Below are positions 7,873 through 16,975 of a stretch of 64,000 nucleotides of DNA, one piece after another (position 1 is the first letter of the stretch; every line of letters begins with the position of its first letter). A program made the translations under genes and the position numbers. The notes under the pieces are model-generated. The model worked only from the letters and a program-made list of their open reading frames with translations. It was not told the DNA's origin and ran no database searches. Origin of the DNA: JBCBKP01 sp038521625 (GTDB taxonomy: Bacteria > Planctomycetota > Phycisphaerae > Phycisphaerales > UBA1924). Location of the stretch: the NCBI GenBank assembly GCA_038521625.1, contig JBCBKP010000006.1, positions 45,233-109,232 on the forward strand, written 5' to 3'.

Positions 7873-9099
7873 ATGCTCTCCGACGCCCAACGCGCGAGCC
7901 TGCTCGAGCTCACCGGCCTGCCGACCGCCGCCGGTCGCGAGGACGCCGTCCACGCCTTCCTCGACCGGTGGCTCGCCGAGCGTCCCGACCTCACGAGCCG
8001 CGCCGACGCCCACGGCAACCGCGAGATCTCGTTCTCGCAGGGCACCGGCCGCCCGCTCTCGGTCGATCCGCCGATCTACTTCACGGCCCACCTCGACCAC
8101 CCCGCGTTCGTCGTCGACCGCGTCGTCGCACCGACAGTCCTCGAGTGCGCGTTCCGGGGCGGCGTGATGGACGACTATTTCGAGAACGCCGCCGTCGAGC
8201 TCTGCCGGGGCGATGCCCGCATCCCGGGAGTCGTCACCGGTCGCGGCGATACCGAGGCGCCCGACAAGAGCTGGATCGTCGAGCTTGATGAGGAAGGCGA
8301 TCCGGAGCCCGGCGACATCGTCCGCTGGCGCTTCGAGCCCGCGGAGATCGTCGAGCAGGACCTCCCGATCGGGGAGCGGGGCGAGATGCTCTGGACCAAC
8401 GCCTGCGACGATCTCGCCGCCGCGTGGTGCGCGCTCGAGGCGATGGACCGGCTCCGCGAGCGCCGTTCAAGGGGCGAGCCGGTCGGAGATGCCCGCCTGC
8501 TCTTCACCGTCGCGGAAGAGGTCGGGTTCATCGGCGCGATCGGCGCGAGCCGCGACGCCTTCATCGAGAAGGGCGCCAGGGTCATCGCGCTCGAGACCAG
8601 CCGCAGCTTCGCCGACAGCCCGATCGGCGGGGGCCCGATCGTCCGCGTGGGCGACCGGCTGTCGATCTTCACGCCCCAGCTCACCGCCGCCGTCGCCAAG
8701 GCCGCGGAGAATCTCGCCGGGGCGCCCGCGACGCCCAAGGCGACCGAGAAGCGTGAGTCCGGCCCGCGCTGGCGCTGGCAGCGCAAGCTCATGGCCGGCG
8801 GCGCGTGCGAGGCGAGCGTCTTCTGCGCGTACGGCTACGACGCGACCTGCGTCTGCCTCCCGCTCGGCAACTACCACAACATGGCCGACCTCGACGCCTT
8901 GCAGGCGAAGACCAACACGTCGCCGCCCAGGCCCGGACGCGAACACATCGCGGTCGCCGACGCCGAGGGTCTGATCGATCTGCTCGAGGCGTGCGCCGTC
9001 GACTTGCCGCCCGTCGCCCGCCCGGTCTCGAGGTTCGAGAAGCTCTTCGATGAGCGTCGCGCCGTGCTCGGACCGCGAACCGAGACCGGCGTCGGGTGA
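7873..9099 (+). CDS. M42-type metallopeptidase (aminopeptidase)
   Basis: A 408-residue co-catalytic metallopeptidase of the M42/FrvX family (clan MH), predicted to remove N-terminal residues from peptides using two Zn or Co ions. Metal ligands and catalytic residues appear in order: HLD at 73-75, CDD at 178-180, AEE at about 214-216, a later ET (ALETSR) and a terminal His in GNYHNM (335). The frame is open 39 codons further upstream, but that extension overlaps the preceding gene, so the ATG at 7873 is chosen. It has no signal peptide and is likely cytoplasmic. It follows the beta-helix operon by 25 bases and may be co-transcribed by chance. Confidence 0.85.
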   Translation: MLSDAQRASLLELTGLPTAAGREDAVHAFLDRWLAERPDLTSRADAHGNREISFSQGTGRPLSVDPPIYFTAHLDHPAFVVDRVVAPTVLECAFRGGVMDDYFENAAVELCRGDARIPGVVTGRGDTEAPDKSWIVELDEEGDPEPGDIVRWRFEPAEIVEQDLPIGERGEMLWTNACDDLAAAWCALEAMDRLRERRSRGEPVGDARLLFTVAEEVGFIGAIGASRDAFIEKGARVIALETSRSFADSPIGGGPIVRVGDRLSIFTPQLTAAVAKAAENLAGAPATPKATEKRESGPRWRWQRKLMAGGACEASVFCAYGYDATCVCLPLGNYHNMADLDALQAKTNTSPPRPGREHIAVADAEGLIDLLEACAVDLPPVARPVSRFEKLFDERRAVLGPRTETGVG

Positions 9100-9151
9100 G
9101 CGCACGAACCGCGCCCGCGCACCATCGATCGGGGTTCTTATGAGGGTCGGA

Positions 9152-9442
9152 TCAGCCCAGCGCCTTCGCGATCGCGTCCGCCGCGCGGTCGATCTTCTCT
9201 TCGGTCAGGTAGGTGCCCTGCGCGATCTGTTCGCGCACGCGTTCGACGAGTTCGTCTCTCACCGAGCTCTCCGATTGGCGCTGGAAGCCGGGGCGCGAAC
9301 GCGCGGCCCGGCTGAAATCGACGCGGTCCTCGCCCCGGCGGACCACCCGCGGCTCGCCGCCCTCTCGGGCACGCTCGAGCCGCGCGAGCACCCCGTCGGA
9401 GCGCCCGGGAAGACTCGAACTGATCGGCGAAAGATCGCTCAT
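9152..9442 (-). CDS. flgM: FlgM-like anti-sigma-28 factor
   Basis: A 96-residue protein with an unstructured Ser/Arg-rich N-terminal half and a C-terminal helical pair RDELVERVREQIAQGTY then EEKIDRAADAIAKAL, which matches the sigma-binding end of FlgM (consensus V..LK..I..G.Y.....IA..L). FlgM holds the flagellar sigma factor FliA inactive until the hook is complete. The start was moved inward from a longer open frame to the ATG at 9442, which has AGGAG seven bases upstream. No flagellar structural gene is adjacent, but CheV and the Maf-NeuABC cluster follow within 11 kb, in keeping with a motility region. Confidence 0.78.
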   Translation of the reverse strand: MSDLSPISSSLPGRSDGVLARLERAREGGEPRVVRRGEDRVDFSRAARSRPGFQRQSESSVRDELVERVREQIAQGTYLTEEKIDRAADAIAKALG

Positions 9443-9627
9443 GCGGCCGCTCCTGATCGTCCCGCGAGGCCTGCCCGCGAGCCCGTCGGGACGTCGTCCG
9501 GGCCCGGCAACGTACGCCCGCCCCGACGCGTCCCGGGTGAAACTATCGACGGCTCGACCGGGCCGGCTCCAAAATCGTCGAGATCTTGGCAAAGTTGTCT
9601 AAAGTCATATTAATTAAGGTGTTAGCG

Positions 9628-10584
9628 ATGGCGAACAACCCCGATTGCCGCACCGATCACAAGTCCTTCTTGCGCCTGCGCCGGCGACCCACACGATGCT
9701 GGTGGGAACAGCGACCGCATCTCGGCAAGCTCTGCGCATTCGCCCTGCTCGCGCCGATCGGATGCGCGTCCGAGAACACCTCGACCAGCGGCCCGCGGGG
9801 CGGTGAATCGACCACCGAGCTCTCTCGCCAGGAGGAGGGGCGGGCCCTCTTCGGCGGCAGGGCCCCCGCGAACTCCGGCGATCCGGCGCTGCCACGGAAC
9901 CTCCCCGGCTGGGTCCTCGCCCTCGCCCCGCTCGAGCCTGGGACCGATGCGCAGGCCCTGCGGTCCCAGGCCCGCGCGATCCGGGGGCTGACTGACATCC
10001 GGGTCGAGCGATGGCGCGGGCAGGACCTGCTCGTCGGCGGCTCCTTCCGCGAGCGCGGCGACGAGGAACTCCTCGAGCTGCGCGCCGCGGCCCGAGCGTT
10101 GCAGGTCAACAACACGCGCCCGTTCGCCGGCGCCTTCCCGCTGCCGATCTCCGTCGAGCCGGTGCAGGGCTCGCTCGCCCCGCTCGACCTGCGCAACGCG
10201 GTCGCGGGCGACCCCTCGATCGCCTACACGCTCCAGGTCGCCACCTTCGGCGTACGCGCCGACCAGCCCGTCACCGACGACTCCCTGCGACGCAGCTACC
10301 GCCGGGCCGCCGAGTACGCCCAGGAGCTCCGGGCCGGCGGAGAGGAGGCGTACTTCCTCCACGGCAACTCGGGCAGCGTCGTCGTGATCGGGACATTCGC
10401 CGAATCCGACGTCGATCGCAGCACGAGCTTCCTGCCCCGGCACAGCCCCGAGGTGACCGAGCTGCTCGAGCGATTCGGGTCGCAGCTCATCAACGGACGC
10501 CAGGAGACCCGGACGGTCCGCCTCCGCGACGGGCGGCTCGAGCAACGCCCCGTTTCCAGTGTGATCATCGAGGCGCCGCGGTAG
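9628..10584 (+). CDS. Lipoprotein with SPOR-like C-terminal domain
   Basis: A 318-residue protein. A positively charged stretch precedes LCAFALLAPIGCAS, a lipobox with Cys at about residue 45, so it is probably a membrane-anchored lipoprotein. The C-terminal part (YTLQVATFGV, then RSYRRAAEYAQELRAGGEEAYF, then SGSVVVIGTF) resembles SPOR-type repeats, which bind denuded peptidoglycan at division sites, but the match is by eye only. The start ATG at 9628 has AAGG seven bases upstream; an in-frame ATG 14 codons earlier has none. The leader contains an unusually AT-rich stretch (9594-9620). It is convergent with the next gene, with three bases between the stops. Confidence 0.65.
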   Translation: MANNPDCRTDHKSFLRLRRRPTRCWWEQRPHLGKLCAFALLAPIGCASENTSTSGPRGGESTTELSRQEEGRALFGGRAPANSGDPALPRNLPGWVLALAPLEPGTDAQALRSQARAIRGLTDIRVERWRGQDLLVGGSFRERGDEELLELRAAARALQVNNTRPFAGAFPLPISVEPVQGSLAPLDLRNAVAGDPSIAYTLQVATFGVRADQPVTDDSLRRSYRRAAEYAQELRAGGEEAYFLHGNSGSVVVIGTFAESDVDRSTSFLPRHSPEVTELLERFGSQLINGRQETRTVRLRDGRLEQRPVSSVIIEAPR

Positions 10585-10587
10585 CCG

Positions 10588-11238
10588 TCATCGCCCCATG
10601 AACGGGGCCCATTTCAGCTCGACCTCGTTGGCGAGCCACTGGCCCTCGTCGTTCCGGCGCCAGTCGATCTCCCACACGCTGCCCACGTTCGACGCCAGCG
10701 GCACGTCCACCACGATCGAGACCTGCGATCGCGCCGTCACCGGCCCATCGACGACCGCCTGGATCTCCTTCACGTCGTACCGCTCGGGCTCGTAGTTGCC
10801 CCGCAGACGCGCCTCCGCGGTCGAGATGAGCTCCTCCCTCCCGGTGACGCCCGCGAACCCCCCGGCGTCGAGCCGCACGCGATCGGTCACGAGCCGGCGC
10901 AGCGCCGCGCCGTCGACCTCGGCGACGGCGGAGATCAGCGTGTCGGTCCGCTCGATCAGCACCTCCCGATCGGTGCGCACCAGGCCCGCGGTCAGCCAGA
11001 CCAGGCCGCCCAGCACCAGCCCACCGATGGCGACGAGCGCCCCGGGCTTCGGCTTGCCCTGCGAGCGCAGCGCGAAACCGACCACCAGACCGAGGGCCGC
11101 GAGCGTCGCCGTGCCGAGCAGCGGTGACTCGAACAGCACGCGCTCCCACAACGGGGGTGATGGCAGCGGGGCGACATCCGCCACCAATCGGTCCAGCTGC
11201 GCAAGAACGGGCGTGAGCGTCGGGAGGGCATCGATCAT
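10588..11238 (-). CDS. Membrane protein with NTF2/SnoaL-like domain
   Basis: A 216-residue protein with two predicted membrane spans in residues 32-75 (LLGTATLAALGLVVGFAL; LVAIGGLVLGGLVWLTAGL) and a soluble C-terminal domain of about 130 residues that begins with a helix (REVLIERTDTLISAVAEVD) and ends in strands with W/N (SVWEIDWRRNDEGQWL). This layout resembles nuclear-transport-factor-2/SnoaL folds, a small barrel used for binding or as a scaffold. No catalytic residues can be named. The open frame continues 111 codons upstream in Arg/Pro-rich shadow sequence; ATG 11238 is chosen because the hydrophobic protein begins there. Confidence 0.65.
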   Translation of the reverse strand: MIDALPTLTPVLAQLDRLVADVAPLPSPPLWERVLFESPLLGTATLAALGLVVGFALRSQGKPKPGALVAIGGLVLGGLVWLTAGLVRTDREVLIERTDTLISAVAEVDGAALRRLVTDRVRLDAGGFAGVTGREELISTAEARLRGNYEPERYDVKEIQAVVDGPVTARSQVSIVVDVPLASNVGSVWEIDWRRNDEGQWLANEVELKWAPFMGR

Positions 11239-11384
11239 GCCCGATTGTTCCGCGGAGCCCGGCCCGAGGCCGGCCGACGGGCTCCGGAGAGCGGACCTCG
11301 TTCTGGAGGACCCTCGGCCCCATCGCCGATCTGGACCGTTCTCGGCAGGACGTCGACGGGGTGGGCCACAGGGAGGCTGGCCGG

Positions 11385-14300
11385 ATGGATCGATTCGAAC
11401 TCGCCGCGGGCCCGTCCCGCGAGGACGCCGAGCGGCTCGAGCGAAACCTCGCCGCATTGGCCCGTCTGAACCCGCACCTCGTCGCACGGCTCCGGGCGGC
11501 CACGCCCCGGACCGACGTCGAGTTCGTCGAGACGCCCGAGGGCGTCCCGGGCCTCGTGCTCGGCGCGGCACCCGGCGCGACGGGCCGGGCCGTCGGTCCT
11601 GGCTCCGGCTCCGGCTCTGGCTCTGGCTTCGCGCTCGATCTCGCCGGGCTCGCCGGTCCGAGCGAGCCGCCCGCCCGGGTCACGCTCGCCAGCCGGCGCC
11701 GCCCGCTCACCGAGGGCGAGCGTCTCGCGTCCAAGGTCGATGTCCGCGAGTCCGCCGCCGTCGCCGCGATGGGATTCGGGGCCGGCTACCACCTCCGCGC
11801 GCTCGCGGAGCGGGTCCTGCGCACCGGGCTGATCATCTGCTTCGAACCAGACGTCTCGCTGCTCCGGGCCATCTTCGAGCGCGTCGACCACAGCCTCTGG
11901 ATCCAGAAGTCGAACCTCGTCATCCTCACCGATCCCAACGACGAGACCGCGATCTCGCGGGCGATCGCTGGCTCCGAGGCGGTCGTTTCGCTGGGGGTCA
12001 AGATCCTCGCGCACCCGCCGAGCGAGGCACGAATCGCCGAGTCCGAGCCCGAGTTCACCAAGCGGCTCGTCAACGTCCTCGCCGCGGTCCGGACGAGCAT
12101 CGCGACCACGCTGGTCCACGCCGAGAGCACGCTGCGCAACTCGCTGATGAACGCGGGCGACTACGTGCTCCGACCCGGCATCGGCGACCTGCTCGGCGCG
12201 CTCGAGGGCCGGCCCGCGATCATCGTCTCGGCCGGGCCGAGCCTGGCGCGGACGATGGAGGCGCTCGCCCGCCCGGGCGTCCGCGAGCGGTTCTGCATCA
12301 TCGCGGTGCAGACGGTGCTCCGCCCTCTGCTCGCCCGCGGCATCCGCCCGCACTTCGTCTGCGCCCTCGATCACCACGAGATCAGCCGCCGCTTCTACGA
12401 GGGGCTCACCGCCGAGGACGTCGAGGGGGTGACGCTGGTCGTCGAGCCGAAGGCCAGCGCCGCGATCCTCGAGGCCTTCCCGGGGCGGGTCCGCGTCATC
12501 GCCGAGCCGCTGCTCGAGAAGGCCGCCGGTCCGCTGGCGCCCGACCATGCCGCGATCAAGCCGGGCTCGACTGTGAGCCACCTCTGCCATTACTTCGCGC
12601 GGGCGCTCCGCGCCGACCCGGTGATCCACACCGGGCTCGATCTCGGCTTCACCGACGGCCAGTACTACTCCGCCGGCGCCGCCATCCACGACGTCTGGGC
12701 CCCCGAGCTGAACGAGTTCCGCTCGCTCGAGATGTTCGAGTGGGAGCGCATCGCCCGCGGCAAGGCGACGCTGCACAGCAAGACCGACCACCTCGACCGC
12801 CGCATCTACACCGACGACCAGATGAACAGCTACCTGGCGCGGTTCGAGTCCGACTTCGCCGAGGACGAGGCCGCGGGGCGCACGGTCATCGACGCCACCG
12901 AGGGCGGCGTCAAGAAGCGGCACACCTCGGTCCTCACGCTCGCCGACGCGCTCGAGCTCTACGACCCGGGCTCGCCGCTCGAGCTCCCGGAGACGCCGCC
13001 GGGCGTCGCCGACGCGGACGGGCGAGCCGCCGCGATGCGCGAGCAGCTCGATCGCGTCGCCGCCCAGGCGGTCGATGTCCGGACGATCTGCAACCGCACG
13101 GTCGAGAAGCTGCGACAGATGCTCGAGCACTTCGAGGATCGCGACCGCGTCGACAGCCTGATCACAGGCGTCCACGAGCTCCGGGACGAGGTCGAGACGC
13201 TCCAGCCGGCCTACGGGCTGATCCAGTTCGTCAACCAGACCGGCACGCTGAACCGATTCCGCCGCGACCGCGCCATCGCGCTCGAGCCCGAGGGATCCGA
13301 CGAGCTCGAGACGCAGCGCCAGCGCATCGAGCGCGACATCGAGAACGTCGAGTGGCTCGCCGACGCGGCCGGCACGGTCTCCTCGCTCGTCCGGCGCGCC
13401 GCGGGCGTGCTCGGAGGCTCGGGGCCGCGCGAGACGCGCGACCGGCTCGAGCGCGCCCCGACCCCCGGGCGCGACGACTCGACCGTCCCGGGCATCGCCG
13501 CGGTCGTGTTCGTCGATCCCGACATCGGCGGGCTCGGCCTCCGACGCGATCTCGGCGACGAGATCGCGCTCGGCCAGAACGCCCTGCGGCTCACCCTCCG
13601 CCGTCTCCGGCTCGCCCGCAGGCCCGGGCGGATCGTCCTCGCGACCGGCGACCCGGGCCGCGTCCGCGAGCTCGCCGGCGACGCGCTCGACGCCGACCCG
13701 CGCATCGAGATCGCCGAGATCGACCGCCAGACGCTGCGAGACCGGCTCCGCGCCGTCGGCAGCGCGCGCCAGTGGTCCCTCGACTCCTGGCGCGGCGCCC
13801 TGGGCAACCTCGCCGCCGCCGACGAGGGCTGCGACCTCCGGCTGCTCGAACAGCTCACGGGGCGCCTCGGGCTCGACGCCGCCCTGCTGGTCTCGCCGGA
13901 CGCCGTCCTGCTCGACCCCGCGCTGATCGACGAGGTCGTCACCCGCTACGCCGAGGCGGTGGACGCCCACCGCCTCGCGTTCGTCCCCGCGCCCGCGGGG
14001 CTCGGCGCCGTGCTCCTCCGCCGCACGACCATCGAGTCGCTCGCCGCGGGCGACCGCGCCGTCAACCCGTTCGCCTCGATCGGCGCGCTGCTCAGCTACA
14101 TCCCGGTCAACCCGCAGGCCGACCCGCTCGGCAAGGGCTTCTGCGTGCAGATCCCCACCGCGGTCCGCGACATCGGGCGCCGCCTGCTCGCCGACACCCG
14201 CGCCGGCCGCGAGCTCGCCGCGCGTCTGATCGGCAGGCTCGGCGACCGGTACGACGACCTGGACGCCGCTCAGCTCGCCGCGCTGTGCGACCAGGCCCCG

Positions 14301-15122
14301 CCGGACCGGCTCGCAGGCCCCGTGCACCTCGTGATCGAGCCGTGCACCGGGCGACTCTCCTGCGGGCTCTGGTCCTCGCGACTGCGCGAGGCGCTCAACC
14401 CCGGGCACCTCGACCGCGGCCCGATCGACGCGGCGCTGGTCGGGTCGATCGCGCGCCAGGCGGTCGGCCTCCGCGCCGAGACGACGATCACCTTCCACGG
14501 CGCCGGCGACCCGCTGATGCACCCGCACGCCGCCGAGCTCGTCGACGCGGTCAAGCTCGAGGGCGTCGGCGCGGCCCACCTCCGCACCGACCTGCTCCGC
14601 CCGGGCATCCAGATCGAGGACCTCGTCGACGGCGGCGCCGACGTCGTCTCGGTCGATGCGCTCGCGATCGACCCGCTCAGCTTCGTCACGATGCACGGCC
14701 ACGACCGGTACGACGAGATCGAGTCCACGCTCGAGGCCCTGGCCGCCGCCGCCAACCGCACGGGCTTCGGGGGCCTGCCCTGCCCGTGGATCGTGCCGCG
14801 GATCACGCGCTCCGACGAATCGTTCGAGCAGATCGAGGGCTTCTTCGACGCGTGGATCATGGCCGCCGGGGCCGCGATGATCGACCCGCTGCCGGGGACC
14901 GTCGAGCACGCACGGATCGCGCCGCTGCCGACGAACCGGGTCGGGCGCCGCCGCACCGAGGAGACCACGCTGTTCATCGACGCCAGCGGCGTCGCGCACC
15001 ACGCGGGGGAAGAGCTGGGATCGCTCCGGACCGAGCCCCTCGCCGCGATCTGGCGCCGGGCCCTCCGCGGCGCGGGCCCCGAGATCGTCACGCGCGGTCG
15101 CCCGGTGGCGGGGGTCGCGTGA
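11385..15122 (+). CDS. Maf/MptE-like (DUF115) protein fused to cysteine-less radical-SAM/SPASM-like domain
   Basis: A 1245-residue protein. Residues about 110-560 match the motility accessory factor family (DUF115, MptE-like): GPSL at 285-288, LDHHEISRRF, and HTGLDLGFTDGQYY from 415. Maf proteins transfer nonulosonic acids to flagellin. Residues about 690-900 resemble a nucleotidyltransferase fold (AAVVFVDPDIGGLGLRRDL). Residues 980-1235 look like a radical SAM barrel plus SPASM (TITFHGAGDPLMHP, LSFVTMHGHDRYDEIE, LRTEPLAAIWRRAL), but the CX3CX2C iron-sulphur motif is replaced by C987 and C993 (CX5C) and the SPASM cysteines are absent. The last two parts together recall spirochaete spiro-SPASM proteins. 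GGAGG precedes ATG 11385. Its TGA overlaps the ATG of neuA. A (Gly-Ser) repeat lies near residue 75. Confidence 0.8.
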   Translation: MDRFELAAGPSREDAERLERNLAALARLNPHLVARLRAATPRTDVEFVETPEGVPGLVLGAAPGATGRAVGPGSGSGSGSGFALDLAGLAGPSEPPARVTLASRRRPLTEGERLASKVDVRESAAVAAMGFGAGYHLRALAERVLRTGLIICFEPDVSLLRAIFERVDHSLWIQKSNLVILTDPNDETAISRAIAGSEAVVSLGVKILAHPPSEARIAESEPEFTKRLVNVLAAVRTSIATTLVHAESTLRNSLMNAGDYVLRPGIGDLLGALEGRPAIIVSAGPSLARTMEALARPGVRERFCIIAVQTVLRPLLARGIRPHFVCALDHHEISRRFYEGLTAEDVEGVTLVVEPKASAAILEAFPGRVRVIAEPLLEKAAGPLAPDHAAIKPGSTVSHLCHYFARALRADPVIHTGLDLGFTDGQYYSAGAAIHDVWAPELNEFRSLEMFEWERIARGKATLHSKTDHLDRRIYTDDQMNSYLARFESDFAEDEAAGRTVIDATEGGVKKRHTSVLTLADALELYDPGSPLELPETPPGVADADGRAAAMREQLDRVAAQAVDVRTICNRTVEKLRQMLEHFEDRDRVDSLITGVHELRDEVETLQPAYGLIQFVNQTGTLNRFRRDRAIALEPEGSDELETQRQRIERDIENVEWLADAAGTVSSLVRRAAGVLGGSGPRETRDRLERAPTPGRDDSTVPGIAAVVFVDPDIGGLGLRRDLGDEIALGQNALRLTLRRLRLARRPGRIVLATGDPGRVRELAGDALDADPRIEIAEIDRQTLRDRLRAVGSARQWSLDSWRGALGNLAAADEGCDLRLLEQLTGRLGLDAALLVSPDAVLLDPALIDEVVTRYAEAVDAHRLAFVPAPAGLGAVLLRRTTIESLAAGDRAVNPFASIGALLSYIPVNPQADPLGKGFCVQIPTAVRDIGRRLLADTRAGRELAARLIGRLGDRYDDLDAAQLAALCDQAPPDRLAGPVHLVIEPCTGRLSCGLWSSRLREALNPGHLDRGPIDAALVGSIARQAVGLRAETTITFHGAGDPLMHPHAAELVDAVKLEGVGAAHLRTDLLRPGIQIEDLVDGGADVVSVDALAIDPLSFVTMHGHDRYDEIESTLEALAAAANRTGFGGLPCPWIVPRITRSDESFEQIEGFFDAWIMAAGAAMIDPLPGTVEHARIAPLPTNRVGRRRTEETTLFIDASGVAHHAGEELGSLRTEPLAAIWRRALRGAGPEIVTRGRPVAGVA

Positions 15123-15922
15123 TGCCGAGCGAACCGGGTCTCGTCGCCGCGATCGTCCTTGCGCGAGGCGGCAGCAAGGGCCTGCCGAGAAAGAACGTCC
15201 TCCCGATCGCCGGCAAGCCGTGCGTGCGATGGACGATCGATCAGGCCCTCGACGCCGGCACGACCGACCTTGTCGTGGTCTCGAGCGACGACGCCGAGGT
15301 GCTCTCGATCGCCGCCGACGCCCGCGCCCGGACCCATCTGCGGGGCCCCGAGCTCGCATCTGACACGGCGACCGTCGACGCCGCGGCACGCTGCGCCGCG
15401 ACGGACCTCGAGGCCGATACCCTGGTCATCCTCTACGGGAACGTGCCCGTCCGTCCCGCGGATCTGATCGACCGGGCCGTCCGTGCGCTGGGCGCGACCG
15501 GGGCCGACTCGGTCCAGAGCTTCGCGCGGGTGGGCAAGCACCATCCCTGGTGGACCGCCAGGCTCGACGAGGCGACCGGACTGGTCGGCCCGTGGGAGGG
15601 CGACCGGCTCAACCACGGCGTCCACCGGCGTCAGGACCTGCCTCCCGCCTACATCCCCGACGGCGGCGTCATCGCGCTGACCCGCGACGCGTTGTTCCGG
15701 CGAATCGAACGCGTCGAGCCCGGGCCCCACGCGTTCCTCGGTCTCGACAAGCGCGGGATCGCGACAGCGGAGGGCGACGTCATCGACATCGACAGCCGGA
15801 TCGATCTGCTCGTCGCCGATGCCGTGCTCCGCGAGCGGCTGGACGCCCCCGGGGCGGGCCCGGAGATCGGCGTCCGGGCGCCCTCGATCGCGCCCGGCGC
15901 CCCCGGACGCTCGGTCGCGTAG
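15122..15922 (+). CDS. neuA: CMP-nonulosonic acid (acylneuraminate) cytidylyltransferase
   Basis: A 266-residue enzyme that activates a nonulosonic acid (sialic, legionaminic or similar) with CTP to give the CMP-sugar used by the glycosyltransferase. The N-terminal nucleotide-binding signature ARGGSKGLPRKNVLPIAGKP is at residues 13-32, followed by SSDDAEV and the acceptor part with DSVQS and VIDIDSRID. Length agrees with NeuA/LegF-type enzymes. The ATG overlaps the Maf-like stop by one base (TGATG), so translation is coupled. The frame is open for 1.4 kb upstream, but only as a shadow of the Maf gene. Which nine-carbon sugar is used cannot be told. Confidence 0.88.
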   Translation: MPSEPGLVAAIVLARGGSKGLPRKNVLPIAGKPCVRWTIDQALDAGTTDLVVVSSDDAEVLSIAADARARTHLRGPELASDTATVDAAARCAATDLEADTLVILYGNVPVRPADLIDRAVRALGATGADSVQSFARVGKHHPWWTARLDEATGLVGPWEGDRLNHGVHRRQDLPPAYIPDGGVIALTRDALFRRIERVEPGPHAFLGLDKRGIATAEGDVIDIDSRIDLLVADAVLRERLDAPGAGPEIGVRAPSIAPGAPGRSVA

Positions 15923-15931
15923 CGTGACCCG

Positions 15932-16975
15932 ATGCGGATCCGCGATCGCCACATCGCACGCGAGCTGCCCGTCTACGTCATCGCCGAGATCGGTGTGAAC
16001 CACGACGGCGATCCCGACCGCGCCATCGAGCTCACCGAGGCCGCCGCCGACGCCGGGGCCAACGCCGTCAAGCTCCAGCACTTCGTGACCGACCGGCTGA
16101 TGAGCCGGGCCGCCAAGCTCGCCGCCTACCAGCGCGCCGCGGGGGAGACCGACCCGATCGCGATGCTGCGGCGGCTCGAGCTGCCTCCCTACGACATGGC
16201 GCGCGTGGTCGCCCGGGCCCACGAGCTCGACATCGCGGCGATCGTCACCGTCTTCTCCGTCGAGCTGGTGGGCGTCGCGGCGTCGATGGGCTTCGACGCC
16301 TGGAAATCCGCCAGCCCGGACGTCGTCAACAAGCCGCTGCTCCGCGCGTACGCGCTGAGCGAGATGCCGATCATCGTCAGCACCGGCGCCGCCGAGCTCG
16401 ACGAGGTCACGCGCGCCGCGGGATGGCTCGAGCCCGCGCGCGATCGCCTCGCCATGCTCCAGTGCGTGAGCAGCTACCCGGCGCCGGAGGACGCCCTCGG
16501 CGGCATCCCGGCGATCGAGCGGGCCACGGGACTCCCGGTCGGCTACTCGGATCACACCGAGTCGATCGACACCGGCAGGCTCGCGGTCGAGGCGGGCGCG
16601 GTCCTGCTCGAACGCCACATCACCCACGACCGCGGCGCGCGGGGCCCCGACCACGCCGCCTCGCTCGAGCCGCGCGAGTTCGCCGAGTACACGCGTCGCG
16701 CCAAGGAGGCCGCGTTCGTTGGCTCGCCAGCGCCGCGCAAGACCGTGCTCGAGTGCGAGCGGGACGTCCGGACCGTCGCGCGACAGTCGATCGTCGCGAC
16801 GCGCGATCTCCCCGAGGGACACCTGCTGACGCGCGACGACCTGACGATCAAGCGGCCCGGCACGGGTCTCGGGGCCTGGTGGCTCGACGAAGCCATCGGC
16901 GCGCGCACCAGCGAGGCGATCGACGCGGACACGCCGATCACCGAGCCCCACATCGCGATGAGGACCGACGCATGA
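15932..16975 (+). CDS. neuB: N-acetylneuraminate/legionaminate synthase family protein
   Basis: A 347-residue NeuB-family enzyme that condenses phosphoenolpyruvate with a six-carbon N-acyl amino sugar to form the nonulosonic acid. The TIM-barrel start YVIAEIGVNHDGD (about 14-26), the substrate segment DAGANAVKLQ, KSASPDVVN, STGAAELDEV and the SDHTESID loop are clear; the usual KHITLD is RHITHD here. Residues 285-345 form the C-terminal SAF/antifreeze-like domain (SIVATRDLPEGHLLTRDDL, KRPGTG). It begins nine bases after neuA and overlaps the next gene by four bases, in the order maf-neuA-neuB-neuC. Confidence 0.9.
   Translation: MRIRDRHIARELPVYVIAEIGVNHDGDPDRAIELTEAAADAGANAVKLQHFVTDRLMSRAAKLAAYQRAAGETDPIAMLRRLELPPYDMARVVARAHELDIAAIVTVFSVELVGVAASMGFDAWKSASPDVVNKPLLRAYALSEMPIIVSTGAAELDEVTRAAGWLEPARDRLAMLQCVSSYPAPEDALGGIPAIERATGLPVGYSDHTESIDTGRLAVEAGAVLLERHITHDRGARGPDHAASLEPREFAEYTRRAKEAAFVGSPAPRKTVLECERDVRTVARQSIVATRDLPEGHLLTRDDLTIKRPGTGLGAWWLDEAIGARTSEAIDADTPITEPHIAMRTDA

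Noticed and set aside
9400..9430. A CGGGAAGACTCGAACTGATC stretch looking like a tRNA T-arm
   Set aside because: No acceptor, D or anticodon arms can be formed around it and it lies inside the FlgM-like gene; no tRNA or rRNA gene is seen in the window.
10796..15922. A 1708-codon plus-strand open frame
   Set aside because: Only the last 266 codons (neuA) have protein-like composition; the rest is an Arg/Pro/Ala-rich shadow of the Maf-like gene in another frame, a usual effect of 70% GC.
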